From an uncultured Flavobacteriales bacterium (lineage in GTDB: Bacteria; Bacteroidota; Bacteroidia; Flavobacteriales; Crocinitomicaceae): a stretch of 10,052 nt of DNA. How positions within the stretch are numbered: position 1 is the stretch's first letter; each line of letters begins with the position of its first letter. The notes below the pieces were generated by a model. It saw only the letters and a program-made list of their open reading frames with translations, ran no database searches and was not told the origin of the DNA. Below, piece after piece: positions 1 to 6,265 of this stretch. The stretch covers positions 1 to 10,052 of the forward strand of contig CAMPIU010000068.1 in the NCBI GenBank assembly GCA_946886545.1, in the 5' to 3' direction. The position numbers were made by a program, and so were the translations under genes.

Positions 1-372
1 CACTCCTGCATCGAACCAAATCCGGTGTTTTTTTGATAACTGAATCCCGGCGTTGGCTTCGTAGATGTTTTTTAAAACTCCCGGTTCGGAACTCAGATTC
101 GCATTGGAATAAGTCCCGGCCATGAACGCAAGGTTCGCCCGGACTCTGTGTTGCTCAAAATTCACTTTGATAAATCCAAGGTTGATTCCCAGTGTATTAT
201 GTCGGTTATGCGAAAACATAAAATCAGGCCGTTCATGGTCACTCGGATTTCCAAAATCATACCCATAATAGGTCTCTAGATATGCACTCACCACAATTTT
301 CTTAAAAACAGAATCTTTCTGGGCCATCAAAGTGGTGCTCATTCCCAACAAACCGAACAACAGTATTTTCAT
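1..372 (-). CDS. Outer-membrane beta-barrel protein, BBP2/OmpL-like porin family (partial, 3' end outside window)
   Basis: The first 124 codons are present, read from ATG at 372 to the window edge without a stop. The N-terminus is a Sec signal peptide (MKILLFGLLGMSTTLMAQ) with probable cleavage before or after the Gln, as is common in Bacteroidota. The mature part begins with YLETYYGYDFGNPSDHERP, followed by HNRHNTLGINLGFIKV and FMAGTYSNANLSSEPG. This alternating beta-strand pattern and the 'HERPDF..SHNRHNT' and 'RVRANLAFMAGTY' wording are what I know from the putative beta-barrel porin-2 (BBP2) family of Bacteroidota. It should sit in the outer membrane as a barrel; the solute is unknown. 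The reverse complement just before the ATG contains CATCTTTG (377-384), one or two changes from the Bacteroidota -7 box, but I found no convincing -33 element. Confidence in an outer-membrane barrel is high, in a specific transport role low. Confidence 0.82.
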   Translation of the reverse strand, partial: MKILLFGLLGMSTTLMAQKDSVFKKIVVSAYLETYYGYDFGNPSDHERPDFMFSHNRHNTLGINLGFIKVNFEQHRVRANLAFMAGTYSNANLSSEPGVLKNIYEANAGIQLSKKHRIWFDAGV

Positions 373-408
373 ACTGCAAAGATGCAACAAAGAACAATTT
401 CATCACAG

Positions 409-425
409 ACTCTTGAAAAAAGAGT
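409..425 (-). terminator. Weak hairpin downstream of the calpain-like gene
   Basis: ACTCTT (409-414) and AAGAGT (420-425) form a perfect 6-bp stem around a 5-nt loop, 35 nt past the stop codon at 460. On the minus strand it is not followed by a clear U-tract, so it is only a possible terminator or transcript-end hairpin. Confidence 0.2.
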
Positions 426-459
426 GTAGAGTATCGGTTTACTTCTAGAGTTAAGTAAT

Positions 460-2232
460 CTATATCGTTTCATCCGGATCAGTCTTTTGTCTTTTTGCAG
501 GATTTTCGACCGATTGGCTTGCTTGCAGCGCCTGTTGAATCTGCTGTTGCTGGAACTGAGCGAATTGCTGCTGGATCAGTTGCAGCTGCTGGAGCAATTG
601 CGCCTGGACCTGATCAGGCTGCATCTGTATTTGCTGTACTGCCTGTACCTGTTGCTGCTGGTTGAAAAGCTGAACCTGCTGGTGCGCTTGCTGAACAGCG
701 TGTGCCAATTGCGGCGGAGCCTGTAAAGTTTGAGGTGGTGCCTGGACTACTTGAGGTGGCGGTGCCTGTACGTTTTGCTGCGGTGCCTGATCCTGAGAAA
801 CCTGCTGCGGTGGAGCCTGGGGCTGTTGCACAGGTGCTTGCGGAACAGGAAGATAATCTATTCTTGCAATCACATCATCGACATCTGTTTGGGGAATCGG
901 TGCTGTGGGATCTTTTTTTCCGTGTGGATTCTTTAATACCAGATTTTGTACGGAAGATGCCGGGAGAATAATATAGACATGATCTTCGATTAAACCCAGG
1001 AAAGCCGCGTTCATCAGAGCATCATCATTTGCATCGACCGACAAATTCTGACTGCTTACCGCATCTTTTTTGGTGGTAGCAGTAGCTGCAGCATCGCTCC
1101 CAACAGCCAGGATCATATTCGCATATGGTTGAGAACCAGGCCCGGGAGGCATTAACGTTTGAGGCTGTGTGTGACCGAGCAGCTGGAATCCGATATTGGC
1201 ATCTTTGTCGTCCAGTCCCTGGTAGGAACCTCCTCCGTAACTCTGTGCAGCAGCTTTTTCAAGCAAGGAGGGCCACACCGGTACCGGATGTCCTCCTGAT
1301 ATCTTCGCGGGCACATCCAATTGCTGCTGAGCATATAAAAATTCCTTTTGCCCTGTACCTATATCCAGGATTGGAATCCAGCCGGATATCGTAACCAATT
1401 GTGTCTGTGCTCCGATTCCGGTATTGATATTTACCGTGTTTCCCAGTTCTACCTCGTAATCCTGTCCGTTCTGCCGGATCAGCGAAGCAATGTGGCTGTT
1501 CCAATGATTCGACATCGTCATGGCCATCATCGGAGCAATGAGCCAGCAATCCCCCAATTCGCCCTGGGTAATATCTTTAGCATCAGGTGCCTGGTTATTG
1601 TAAGCATTTCCGCTCACTTCCAGGAGTTCTGTATTGTTCCGGTCATTCAGAATGTCAGTCGGTTTAGGATGAGGATCACGGGCAAGTTCAGGTTCCGGGT
1701 CATAATATGCATCATTCCCAACCGGGATGTAAAAATCGGTTCCCGGCGGAGTGAGCGGCTGAAGCTGCATATACTTCATGTCGCCGGTGAATCCAACCAC
1801 CAAATACACCTTCCCTACCTCTGTCTTCGGGAATCCGCTGGACCTGGCATGTGGAGACACGTTTCCGGTATTGGTCCTATGTCTTCCCTCCTCTTCGTGA
1901 TTGACCCGGTAAGCTGTTCCCTGGTTCAGTTGTAATTGAACCGGAGCTTCGCTTGTTTGTTCTGCTTCGTTTTGCTGTTCTGTCTCCACGGATTCAACCG
2001 GTTTGGTAAAGCGTACTTTTTTACCAATTGCATTCTCACCCGCCAACTTTTGCAGCTGTACGATCTTTTGTGCTTTCGGACTTTCGTTAGCAGTTTTCTG
2101 TAATTTTCTCTGAACGATTGCATCCGGACGATTATCCAGAAGCTGAAAAGGAGCTTGTTCGGCATTTCCTTTAGATTGCTTGTCTTCCGATTGATTGCCT
2201 GAGGCTTGTTCCTTATTAACGTGAGTGTACAT
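460..2232 (-). CDS. Putative eCIS-type cargo: leader + calpain-like (C2) cysteine protease + Gln/Pro-rich tail with NLS-like end
   Basis: 590 residues from ATG 2232. Residues about 27-65 contain FQLLDNRPDAIVQRKLQ and repeats of the 'NxSPxxxxxxQLQ' type; I recognise this from the N-termini of DUF4157-type proteins and other cargo near extracellular contractile injection systems. No DUF4157 HEXXH is seen. A calpain-type core follows: GELGDCWLIA puts the catalytic Cys at 229, WPSLLEKAAAQSYGGGSYQG (about 321-340) matches the calpain 'W..LLEKA.A..G.Y' block, and HVYIILP...LKNPHG supplies His418 and Asn435. About residues 456-575 are 40% Gln, with QAPP-type repeats and then a Q-rich helix. The end contains PAKRQKTD, similar to a monopartite nuclear-localisation signal. 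There is no signal peptide or type IX sorting domain. The frame is open upstream to a TTG at 2307, but that stretch looks non-coding and contains the candidate promoter. Predicted role: injected or released protease; target unknown. Confidence 0.8.
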   Translation of the reverse strand: MYTHVNKEQASGNQSEDKQSKGNAEQAPFQLLDNRPDAIVQRKLQKTANESPKAQKIVQLQKLAGENAIGKKVRFTKPVESVETEQQNEAEQTSEAPVQLQLNQGTAYRVNHEEEGRHRTNTGNVSPHARSSGFPKTEVGKVYLVVGFTGDMKYMQLQPLTPPGTDFYIPVGNDAYYDPEPELARDPHPKPTDILNDRNNTELLEVSGNAYNNQAPDAKDITQGELGDCWLIAPMMAMTMSNHWNSHIASLIRQNGQDYEVELGNTVNINTGIGAQTQLVTISGWIPILDIGTGQKEFLYAQQQLDVPAKISGGHPVPVWPSLLEKAAAQSYGGGSYQGLDDKDANIGFQLLGHTQPQTLMPPGPGSQPYANMILAVGSDAAATATTKKDAVSSQNLSVDANDDALMNAAFLGLIEDHVYIILPASSVQNLVLKNPHGKKDPTAPIPQTDVDDVIARIDYLPVPQAPVQQPQAPPQQVSQDQAPQQNVQAPPPQVVQAPPQTLQAPPQLAHAVQQAHQQVQLFNQQQQVQAVQQIQMQPDQVQAQLLQQLQLIQQQFAQFQQQQIQQALQASQSVENPAKRQKTDPDETI

Positions 2233-2258
2233 GCACGGGTAATTGTGAATAGTTGTTT

Positions 2259-2288
2259 CGAATATACTGATTCCTTGGAAAAATACAA
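2259..2288 (-). promoter_or_regulatory. Candidate Bacteroidota-type promoter for the calpain-like gene
   Basis: On the minus strand TTG (2286-2288), a 19-nt spacer and TATATTCG (2259-2266) match the Bacteroidota primary-sigma consensus TTG-N19/21-TAnnTTTG with one mismatch. Transcription would begin about 20-25 nt before ATG 2232. This argues against the TTG start at 2307 and suggests the gene is transcribed separately from mlaD, which ends 93 nt upstream. Confidence 0.45.
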
Positions 2289-2325
2289 GCGGGATTTTAC
2301 TATCCAAGAGATTACATCCAATAGT

Positions 2326-3276
2326 TTATTTCTGTTTCTTTTTCTTTGCTTTAAACGGCCACCGAAGTTTCAGGTTCCTCATACTCTCGTCAAAGTCACC
2401 CGCTCCATTTTCAACATGAAGCAATACAGAGTCTAATCGCTTAATATATTCCGGATCTGTGAACAAAACCCGAACCAAACCCTGCCCGTTTTTCAGATTT
2501 TCAGACATCGCTTGAAAATTTCCTGAAATGATGGCTAAACTATCCGTGAGTGTCCGGATATTGACAATCGTATGCTCGAAGTTATTTCTCAAAGCCGTGT
2601 CTTTCAGAAGTAATCCTGCAGTCCCTTTACCCTCATTTACCGAACGAACAATATTCCTGAGATCACCTGTAATAACCGCTGTATTTTCGCCGGTATACCT
2701 GAAATGGGCAATTGCTGACTGAACATTCTCTGATACCGTTGGATCAAGCAACAGATTCAGTAATGATTGGTCGTTGTTCAGTTTCCCTGAAAGCGCTCTT
2801 AAATCTGCTGATATGGCGTTTAAATTTTGATTAGTGTTGTTCATAGTCCGAAGGGTAGCATCCATTTCTACGGTTTTCAAGCTTAGCAGTTTGTCTCCAT
2901 CTTTTATAATGGATGCATTGCTGTGGGATGATTGAATGTTAATGAGTTTATTTCCCATTAAACCATCCGTACCAATGACCGCTACCGCATCCTTCCGGAT
3001 AAACCGGCAGGCATCAGAATCAATCGACATCAGGACCATAACGGATGTATCGCTCATTATTTCGATCTGGTCAACCGTGCCGACATCAATTCCTGCAAAA
3101 CGCACGCTGTTTCCTTTCCGGAGACCGTTGACATTATAAAATTCGGCTTTAATCAAGACCGTGGAACCGAATAGCCTCTGTTTGCTGCCAACATAATAAA
3201 GTGCCGCAATGATTCCAAGGGAACCGATCAACACTATAATTCCTAACCTGATATTTCTACTTGTTTCATTTTTCAT
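2326..3276 (-). CDS. mlaD: MlaD-family MCE-domain lipid-transport protein
   Basis: 316 residues. One N-terminal membrane helix (about 10-29) anchors the protein. A single MCE/MlaD domain follows (about 38-116), recognisable by VNGLRKGNSVRFAGIDVGTV and by the later GTDGLMGNKLINI block. Residues about 140-305 form a long polar helical region with repeated 'L..I...L..I...L' spacing, and the protein ends in a basic WPFKAKKKKQK tail. In Mla-type systems this protein forms a hexameric ring on the permease and passes phospholipid or other hydrophobic substrates between membranes. The start ATG overlaps the MlaF stop by four bases (ATGA), implying translational coupling. It is longer than E. coli MlaD (about 180 aa) because of the helical tail, which is usual for Bacteroidota versions. 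The substrate and direction of transport cannot be read from sequence. Confidence 0.92.
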   Translation of the reverse strand: MKNETSRNIRLGIIVLIGSLGIIAALYYVGSKQRLFGSTVLIKAEFYNVNGLRKGNSVRFAGIDVGTVDQIEIMSDTSVMVLMSIDSDACRFIRKDAVAVIGTDGLMGNKLINIQSSHSNASIIKDGDKLLSLKTVEMDATLRTMNNTNQNLNAISADLRALSGKLNNDQSLLNLLLDPTVSENVQSAIAHFRYTGENTAVITGDLRNIVRSVNEGKGTAGLLLKDTALRNNFEHTIVNIRTLTDSLAIISGNFQAMSENLKNGQGLVRVLFTDPEYIKRLDSVLLHVENGAGDFDESMRNLKLRWPFKAKKKKQK

Positions 3277-4043
3277 GGCTCAAAAAATTTTCGCACAGCT
3301 TCATCCCCGGATTGCCGGAGTTGCTCGTAAGTACCTTCTTCATAACATCTTCCCTCGATCAGCATAATAATCTTTTCTGCAACCCTTTTCACACAATTCA
3401 TATCATGAGATATGATAATCGAAGAAGTTTGGTATTTGCGCCCGAGTTCAACAATGAGATCACTAATTTCCCTTGCTGTAATGGGATCGAGTCCGGTTGT
3501 CGGTTCATCGTATAGTATAATTTCTGGTTTAAGGATAAGCGTTCTCGCCAAAGCAATTCTTTTCCGCATTCCTCCCGAAAGTTCAGACGGCATCATATCT
3601 GCGGTGTGAGGTAAACCTACATTGGCAAGCGCCTCCTCGACAAGCAGATTCACTTCTTTTTCCTGCATTTGCCTGCGGTGTCTTCGCAAGGGAAATTCCA
3701 GGTTCTCCCTGACCGTCATAGAATCGTACAATGCAGTGCTTTGAAAAAGGAATCCTACTCTGGCACGCACTTCATCCATTTCATGAAGTCCGATTCCCGA
3801 CATATTCCGCTGCAACACATGGATAACTCCCGAGTCCGGTTTAATCAAACCGATAATGCATTTAATTAAAACGGATTTTCCGGAACCGGATCTCCCAAGA
3901 ATAACAATATTCTGACCTTTCTCCAGGATCATACTGAAATCCCGAAGTACCTTATTGTTCCCGAATGATTTGCAGACTTTTTCCAGGCGAACGACAATGC
4001 CGCTGTTTACCGGATCCTCAATATGTTCGTTTTGTAAACTCAT
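3273..4043 (-). CDS. mlaF: MlaF-type ABC transporter ATP-binding protein
   Basis: 256 residues, a full-length single nucleotide-binding domain. The Walker A motif is GRSGSGKS (50-57), the Q-loop Gln is at 101 in FLFQSTALYDSMTVRENLEFPL, the signature is LSGGMRKRIALAR (from 155), Walker B is ILYDEPTTGLDP (from 176), and the H-loop His is at 213 (IISHDM). The 'LFQ..ALYDSMTV.EN..FPL' and 'SGGM.KR.ALAR' wording is characteristic of the Mla/MCE branch of ABC ATPases rather than of drug or metal exporters. It powers the MlaE permease from the cytoplasmic face. Its ATG overlaps the MlaE stop (ATGA, 4040-4043), and its own stop overlaps the MlaD start in the same way. All catalytic motifs are intact. 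Confidence 0.94.
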   Translation of the reverse strand: MSLQNEHIEDPVNSGIVVRLEKVCKSFGNNKVLRDFSMILEKGQNIVILGRSGSGKSVLIKCIIGLIKPDSGVIHVLQRNMSGIGLHEMDEVRARVGFLFQSTALYDSMTVRENLEFPLRRHRRQMQEKEVNLLVEEALANVGLPHTADMMPSELSGGMRKRIALARTLILKPEIILYDEPTTGLDPITAREISDLIVELGRKYQTSSIIISHDMNCVKRVAEKIIMLIEGRCYEEGTYEQLRQSGDEAVRKFFEP

Positions 4044-4804
4044 ACCAATTGCAACAAATCTGTAATCTGAACAGCTACCAGATCAAGTATAAATACCAGT
4101 AATGAGGAAATAACTACTGCAGCGTTAGCCGACCAGCCAACACCTTCCGTTCCCCGTTGTGTTGTGTAACCTTTATAGCAGCCGACTATGCCAATTGCAA
4201 AACCGAAAAAGAACGTTTTTACAATTGATGGGATAATATCTCCGAAAGAGAGAGAATCGAGTACTTGTGCCCAATAAAGATTCCAGCTGATCGAACCGCG
4301 TATATTTACACCAAGATAACCTCCGTAGAGTGAAATTGCATCTGCAAAAACAACCAGTAAAGGAACCATTAATGTAACTGCGGTTACCCGTGTTGCAACC
4401 AAATACTTAAAAGGATTAGTTCCCGAAACCTCCATGGCATCAATCTGTTCGGTCACTTTCATCGAACCAAGTTCAGCCCCGATTCCGGAACCTATCTTTC
4501 CGGCGCAGATTAATGCAGTTATCACCGGAACAATTTCCCGCACAAGAGAAACAGAGATCATTCCCGGCAGCCAGGCTTCGGCTCCAAATTTAACCAGTGT
4601 TGGACGTGACTGGATCGTAATTACCAAACCGATAATAAAGCCGGTTATTATTACAAGTCCCAGAGACTTGTAACCGAGAAAAAAACACTGGCGAAGCATT
4701 TCCTTAAATTCATAACCCTTTCGAAAGGATACCCCGAAAAATCTGAGAGTAAACCGGCTTATATCTCCGATCTCGGTCACAATTCTTTTTAAGTTCTCAG
4801 ACAT
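4040..4804 (-). CDS. mlaE: MlaE-type ABC transporter permease
   Basis: 254 residues, the usual length for this family. Hydrophobic segments lie at about 46-65, 81-100, 140-165, 190-210 and 225-245. The family-defining block is AGKIGSGIGAELGSMKVTEQ continuing to IDAMEV (101-125), and GCYKGYTTQRGTEGVG (208-223) is also typical. It forms the inner-membrane channel of the MCE lipid transporter with MlaF and MlaD, whose genes follow directly. Gene order is permease, ATPase, MCE protein; mlaC, mlaB and mlaA homologues are not present in the window. The ATG at 4804 is 7 nt after the stop of the 121-aa upstream gene, so the four genes very probably form one transcript. Confidence 0.93.
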   Translation of the reverse strand: MSENLKRIVTEIGDISRFTLRFFGVSFRKGYEFKEMLRQCFFLGYKSLGLVIITGFIIGLVITIQSRPTLVKFGAEAWLPGMISVSLVREIVPVITALICAGKIGSGIGAELGSMKVTEQIDAMEVSGTNPFKYLVATRVTAVTLMVPLLVVFADAISLYGGYLGVNIRGSISWNLYWAQVLDSLSFGDIIPSIVKTFFFGFAIGIVGCYKGYTTQRGTEGVGWSANAAVVISSLLVFILDLVAVQITDLLQLV

Positions 4805-4811
4805 GGCGCTA

Positions 4812-5177
4812 TTACTGGGAAATGCTCTTCAGCGCATTGAATTCTTTCAGAGACATTGTATCTGAATCCGTAGTTATCCACGACGATCCATCCAATTTAT
4901 AAACCTCTGCTTTCAGACCAAAAGTATCTCTTAAATAGTCCTTTAGTACTCTAACCGTCATCTCCGGTGTTATAACCAGCATTCCATTATGGTTCTCTGT
5001 TCTGCAATCCCCTACTGTAAAACCACTATTGCGGACTATTTTTTCGGAATGCGGGCCATCTTCAGTATTTGGTTTGGCATAGAATTCAAGTTTCAGGTTC
5101 TTGAATTCATTGCTGAAAAACTCTCGGATAGCGAATACTTTCCGGTGGTTATTGATTTCAATCTGAATAGTTTCCAT
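4812..5177 (-). CDS. Conserved-looking hypothetical protein, first gene of the mla operon
   Basis: 121 residues, soluble, with no signal peptide or membrane helix. It starts METIQIEINNHRKVFAIREFF and contains KLEFYAKPNTEDGPHSEK (about 29-46), a GDCRTENHNGMLVITPEMTV block (about 56-75) and a C-terminal YKLDGSSWITTDSDTMSLKEF stretch. I believe I have seen similar short proteins annotated only as hypothetical in Bacteroidota, but I know no named family. The alternating pattern suggests a small alpha/beta fold. It lies 7 nt before mlaE on the same strand and downstream of a candidate promoter, so a link to the MCE transporter is likely from context; its role there (adaptor, regulator or unrelated) is unknown. 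Confidence 0.75.
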   Translation of the reverse strand: METIQIEINNHRKVFAIREFFSNEFKNLKLEFYAKPNTEDGPHSEKIVRNSGFTVGDCRTENHNGMLVITPEMTVRVLKDYLRDTFGLKAEVYKLDGSSWITTDSDTMSLKEFNALKSISQ

Positions 5178-5261
5178 TTTGTTTGTTTTTATGATATATC
5201 GGATGATCTTGAATCCGGCAAGTAAGCTGAACTCCAGTTACAATCGGTTAAATTTCAATAC

Positions 5262-5292
5262 CAAAAGTCATGAATACTGACCACCAAAACAA
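5262..5292 (-). promoter_or_regulatory. Candidate promoter of the 121-aa gene / mlaEFD operon
   Basis: On the minus strand TTG (5290-5292), a 20-nt spacer and GACTTTTG (5262-5269) match TTG-N19/21-TAnnTTTG with one mismatch. The 5' leader would be about 75-80 nt. It is the best match in the region, but it was found by eye and such motifs occur by chance. Confidence 0.35.
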
Positions 5293-5407
5293 TGACCCTA
5301 GTCAGACTGCAAGTTGACTTTCCGCATGTAAATAACAATTCAATCCGGAGCCCTTCAGTTAATTCAATTCAAATACCATCATATACAAGTGAATGATAGA
5401 CAAATAA

Positions 5408-5462
5408 TTGACTTATGTCACTGATTTATGATAAGCGTCATATTCATTGATCCCGCAGATCA
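5408..5462 (+). promoter_or_regulatory. Three phased inverted repeats upstream of the rhodanese gene (possible CRP/FNR-type operators)
   Basis: There are three dyads: TTGAC-TTAT-GTCAC (5408-5421), TATGA-N6-TCATA (5427-5442) and TGATC-N5-GATCA (5448-5462). Their centres are 20 and 20.5 bp apart. The first differs from the FNR consensus TTGAT-N4-ATCAA at only two positions, and the second has the 5-6-5 layout of CRP-type sites. They lie upstream of a possible -7 box at 5464-5471. A regulator of the CRP/FNR family is a reasonable guess for the neighbouring redox genes. Confidence 0.35.
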
Positions 5463-5497
5463 CTTTCTTTGTAAAGACAACATGAAATTCAAACGAA

Positions 5498-6265
5498 ATG
5501 AAAATAAGAACCCTACTTTTTATTTTATTACTGGCCGCAACAAGTGTATATCTTTTATTGTCAAAAAAAGATATACTGGCCCCAGAAGATTTCGCAGAAG
5601 CTCTCAAACGAGGAGAGAATACTATTCTCATTGATCTACGGTCCGTCAATGAATTTTCAAACGGGCATATTTTCGGTGCCACTCATATCGATTTCGGGTT
5701 GTCAACATACGAATGGCGTTTCGCTGAACTTGACACAGAACAAAACCTGTTCATCTATTGCAAAGATGGGAAACGAAGCAAAGAAGCTGCCATATATCTG
5801 GAATCCCAGGGTTTCAATTCCGTAACGGTACTTAAAGGAGGTCTGAAAGCCTGGTTGAATGAAGGATATACCTTAACACCGGAAGAGTTGATTCCACCTA
5901 GGGAATTAACATTTGTGGGCTTTAACAGAATCCTGGACATGGAGCATTTGGTAATCGTAGATTTTTATTTGCCAGGTGATCAGAATTGCAGAACGATTGA
6001 ACCGGTGCTGGACGAACTTGCAATTACCTACAGTGGGAAAATTAAAATTCTGAGAATTGACATGGATCATTACACCTACTTGGCTGCTAAAATGGAAATA
6101 GAATACACACCTACCCTGCAGCTTTATGAATATGGCAATCTGTGTGAGGTACTTAAAGGAATAACTAATAAAAAGCGTATCGAAGACGCTTTTCGCCTGA
6201 AAGAATATACGGCAACTGCTTTTTTTAATCAAAAACGAAAAAAAACTGAAAATGAGTCTGAATAA
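5498..6265 (+). CDS. Membrane-anchored rhodanese and thioredoxin-like fusion protein
   Basis: 255 residues. The N-terminus (3-21) is a hydrophobic signal anchor or signal peptide, placing the rest outside the cytoplasm. Residues about 27-125 are a rhodanese domain: ILIDLRSVNEFSNGHIFGA is the substrate-side block and CKDGKRS (88-94) is the active-site loop with the persulfide-carrying Cys88. Residues about 135-235 are thioredoxin-like: VIVDFYLPGDQNCRTIEPVL aligns with the usual 'DFWA.WC..C..' region, and YTPTLQLYEYG holds the cis-Pro loop (Pro205). The CXXC is reduced to one Cys (164), so classic disulfide exchange is unlikely. The short basic tail overlaps the next gene by 14 nt. Plausible roles are sulfane-sulfur handling or redox sensing in the periplasm. 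The start at 5498 fits the hydrophobic N-terminus; an ATG at 5482 is in another frame. Confidence 0.85.
   Translation: MKIRTLLFILLLAATSVYLLLSKKDILAPEDFAEALKRGENTILIDLRSVNEFSNGHIFGATHIDFGLSTYEWRFAELDTEQNLFIYCKDGKRSKEAAIYLESQGFNSVTVLKGGLKAWLNEGYTLTPEELIPPRELTFVGFNRILDMEHLVIVDFYLPGDQNCRTIEPVLDELAITYSGKIKILRIDMDHYTYLAAKMEIEYTPTLQLYEYGNLCEVLKGITNKKRIEDAFRLKEYTATAFFNQKRKKTENESE

Larger units (their letters stand above)
5178..5497. other. 320-bp divergent intergenic region between the mla operon and the rhodanese gene
   Basis: There is no supported ORF here. The left half carries a candidate promoter for the mla operon. The right half carries three short inverted repeats and a TTTCTTTG (5464-5471) that could be the -7 box for the plus-strand gene. 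Apart from these, no structured RNA, terminator or repeat was recognised. Confidence 0.6.

Noticed and set aside
377..384. CATCTTTG as -7 box for the beta-barrel gene
   Set aside because: It lies so close to the ATG that the message would be almost leaderless, and no TTG at the right distance was found.
487..971. Leu-rich plus-strand open frames opposite the Gln-rich tail
   Set aside because: The Leu/Cys content is just the complement of CAG/CAA codons; no independent coding evidence.
1798..1925. HEEEGRH in the calpain-like protein as an HEXXH metalloprotease motif
   Set aside because: The spacing is HExxxxH rather than HExxH, and there is no other metalloprotease signature.
1348..1935. 195-codon open frame on the plus strand opposite the calpain-like gene
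   Set aside because: It is antisense to clear calpain motifs, has no recognisable domain and a composition typical of a shadow frame.
2274..2308. CTTGGA/TCCAAG inverted repeat after mlaD
   Set aside because: The loop of 23 nt and absence of a U-tract make it a poor terminator; it overlaps the better-supported promoter.
1926..2321. 131-codon minus-strand frame overlapping the start of the calpain-like gene
   Set aside because: It is a shifted frame over the leader region, which has motif support in the other frame.
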